Shown: positions 6,093 to 6,461 of the stretch, one piece after another | Layout: every line of letters starts with the position of its first letter | Numbering within the stretch: position 1 is the first letter of the stretch | From: Litorivicinus sp. | GTDB lineage: Bacteria > Pseudomonadota > Gammaproteobacteria > Pseudomonadales > Litorivicinaceae | DNA length: 6,461 bases | Assembly (NCBI GenBank): GCA_018402605.1 | Contig: JAGYIK010000065.1 | Span: forward strand, 1 to 6,461 | Direction: 5' to 3' | Notes under the pieces: generated by a model | The model's database searches: none | Seen by the model: only the letters and a program-made list of their open reading frames with translations | What the model was told of the DNA's origin: nothing | Made by a program: the position numbers and the translations under genes

Positions 6093-6461
6093 TCAGCGGA
6101 GACGACTTTGTCGGCTGAAGCTGGGTCGGAGGAACTCCATCTGATCCGAACGGATCCGATGTGAATTAATCAACGCCAGGTATTCCGCGTGGTTAGGGGT
6201 ATAGGGCAATGCAAGGAGGTCCATGCCGGACTCTTCAAGCATTTTGTTACCCTTGTGTTGATTGCAGCGACGACATGCCGTGACGACATTCATCCAGATG
6301 TCGCGACCGCCCCGAGAGAGGGGTACGACATGATCGCGTGTTAATTCTTTTTCCGGGAGATCTTTCCCACAGTACAAACAAAGGTGTTGATCACGACGAA
6401 AGAGCGAGGTGTTCGTCAGATTCGGAATGCGGCTTGCAAGGTCGAACACCCGTCCCTCGCA
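6093..6461 (-). CDS. HNH endonuclease family protein (5' end outside window)
   Basis: The C-terminal 122 residues of an HNH-fold protein are visible, running off the window edge. A zinc-binding CxxC (CLYC, visible residues 28 and 31) is followed by the HNH core: TRDHVVPLSRGGRD (His44), MNVVTACRRCNQHK with Asn58, the second CxxC pair (C63 and C66), Asn67 and H69/K70. This is a complete beta-beta-alpha metal motif, so nuclease activity on DNA is plausible. The family in gammaproteobacteria is chromosomal, usually about 180-190 residues long, and its biological role is not established to my knowledge. The GTG at 6449 could serve as a start, but the frame stays open to the window edge (codons for CEGR precede it) and homologues I know extend further upstream, so it is treated as partial. 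Nothing nearby points to a phage, intein or restriction system. Confidence 0.85.
   Translation of the reverse strand, partial: CEGRVFDLASRIPNLTNTSLFRRDQHLCLYCGKDLPEKELTRDHVVPLSRGGRDIWMNVVTACRRCNQHKGNKMLEESGMDLLALPYTPNHAEYLALINSHRIRSDQMEFLRPSFSRQSRLR

Noticed and set aside
6093..6461. HNH protein as part of a defence, restriction or mobile-element system
   Set aside because: No methylase, phage, intein or transposase sequence is visible beside it, and the neighbours are metabolic genes; the form matches a common chromosomal HNH family.

Overview
The window looks like a piece of a gammaproteobacterial chromosome of moderate GC content. The basis is protein resemblance: the C-P lyase accessory proteins resemble the E. 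coli Phn proteins motif by motif, the acyltransferase pair resembles the olsBA pair of Pseudomonas-type bacteria, and the HNH protein has the form seen in gammaproteobacteria. The genus cannot be fixed from the sequence alone. Genes are tightly packed. I see no mobile element, CRISPR array, tRNA or rRNA.

Bases 1-3426 (+ strand) hold the end of a carbon-phosphorus lyase (phosphonate degradation) operon in the order phnK (5' end cut off), phnL, phnM, phnN, phnP. Every junction overlaps: the stop/start overlap is 1 base at phnK/L and phnM/N, 10 bases at phnL/M and 7 bases at phnN/P. This implies one translationally coupled transcript. PhnK and PhnL are the ABC-type ATPases of the C-P lyase machinery, PhnM removes diphosphate from ribose-1-methylphosphonate 5-triphosphate, PhnP opens the cyclic ribose phosphate product, and PhnN makes PRPP from ribose 1,5-bisphosphate. 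The phnO acetyltransferase gene that sits between phnN and phnP in E. coli is absent here.

Bases 3427-3518 form a compact regulatory gap. It contains four heptamers of PhoB-box type at exact 11-base intervals (3449-3488), a weak -10-like hexamer and a Shine-Dalgarno sequence. They lead into bases 3519-5071, an ornithine-lipid operon olsB-olsA joined by an ATGA overlap. Phosphonate scavenging and synthesis of a phosphorus-free membrane lipid are both classical phosphate-starvation responses. The region therefore reads as a small phosphorus-economy island, and a Pho-type promoter is visible in front of the lipid genes.

Bases 5054-6461 are on the - strand and converge on olsA with an 18-base tail-to-tail overlap. 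Reading in the - direction there is first a 5'-truncated HNH nuclease-family gene, then a Rhizobium etli-type (L-asparaginase II family) asparaginase with all its known active-site motifs. I did not find a convincing undescribed system. The most interesting signal is the four-repeat Pho-box array joining the phn and ols operons.
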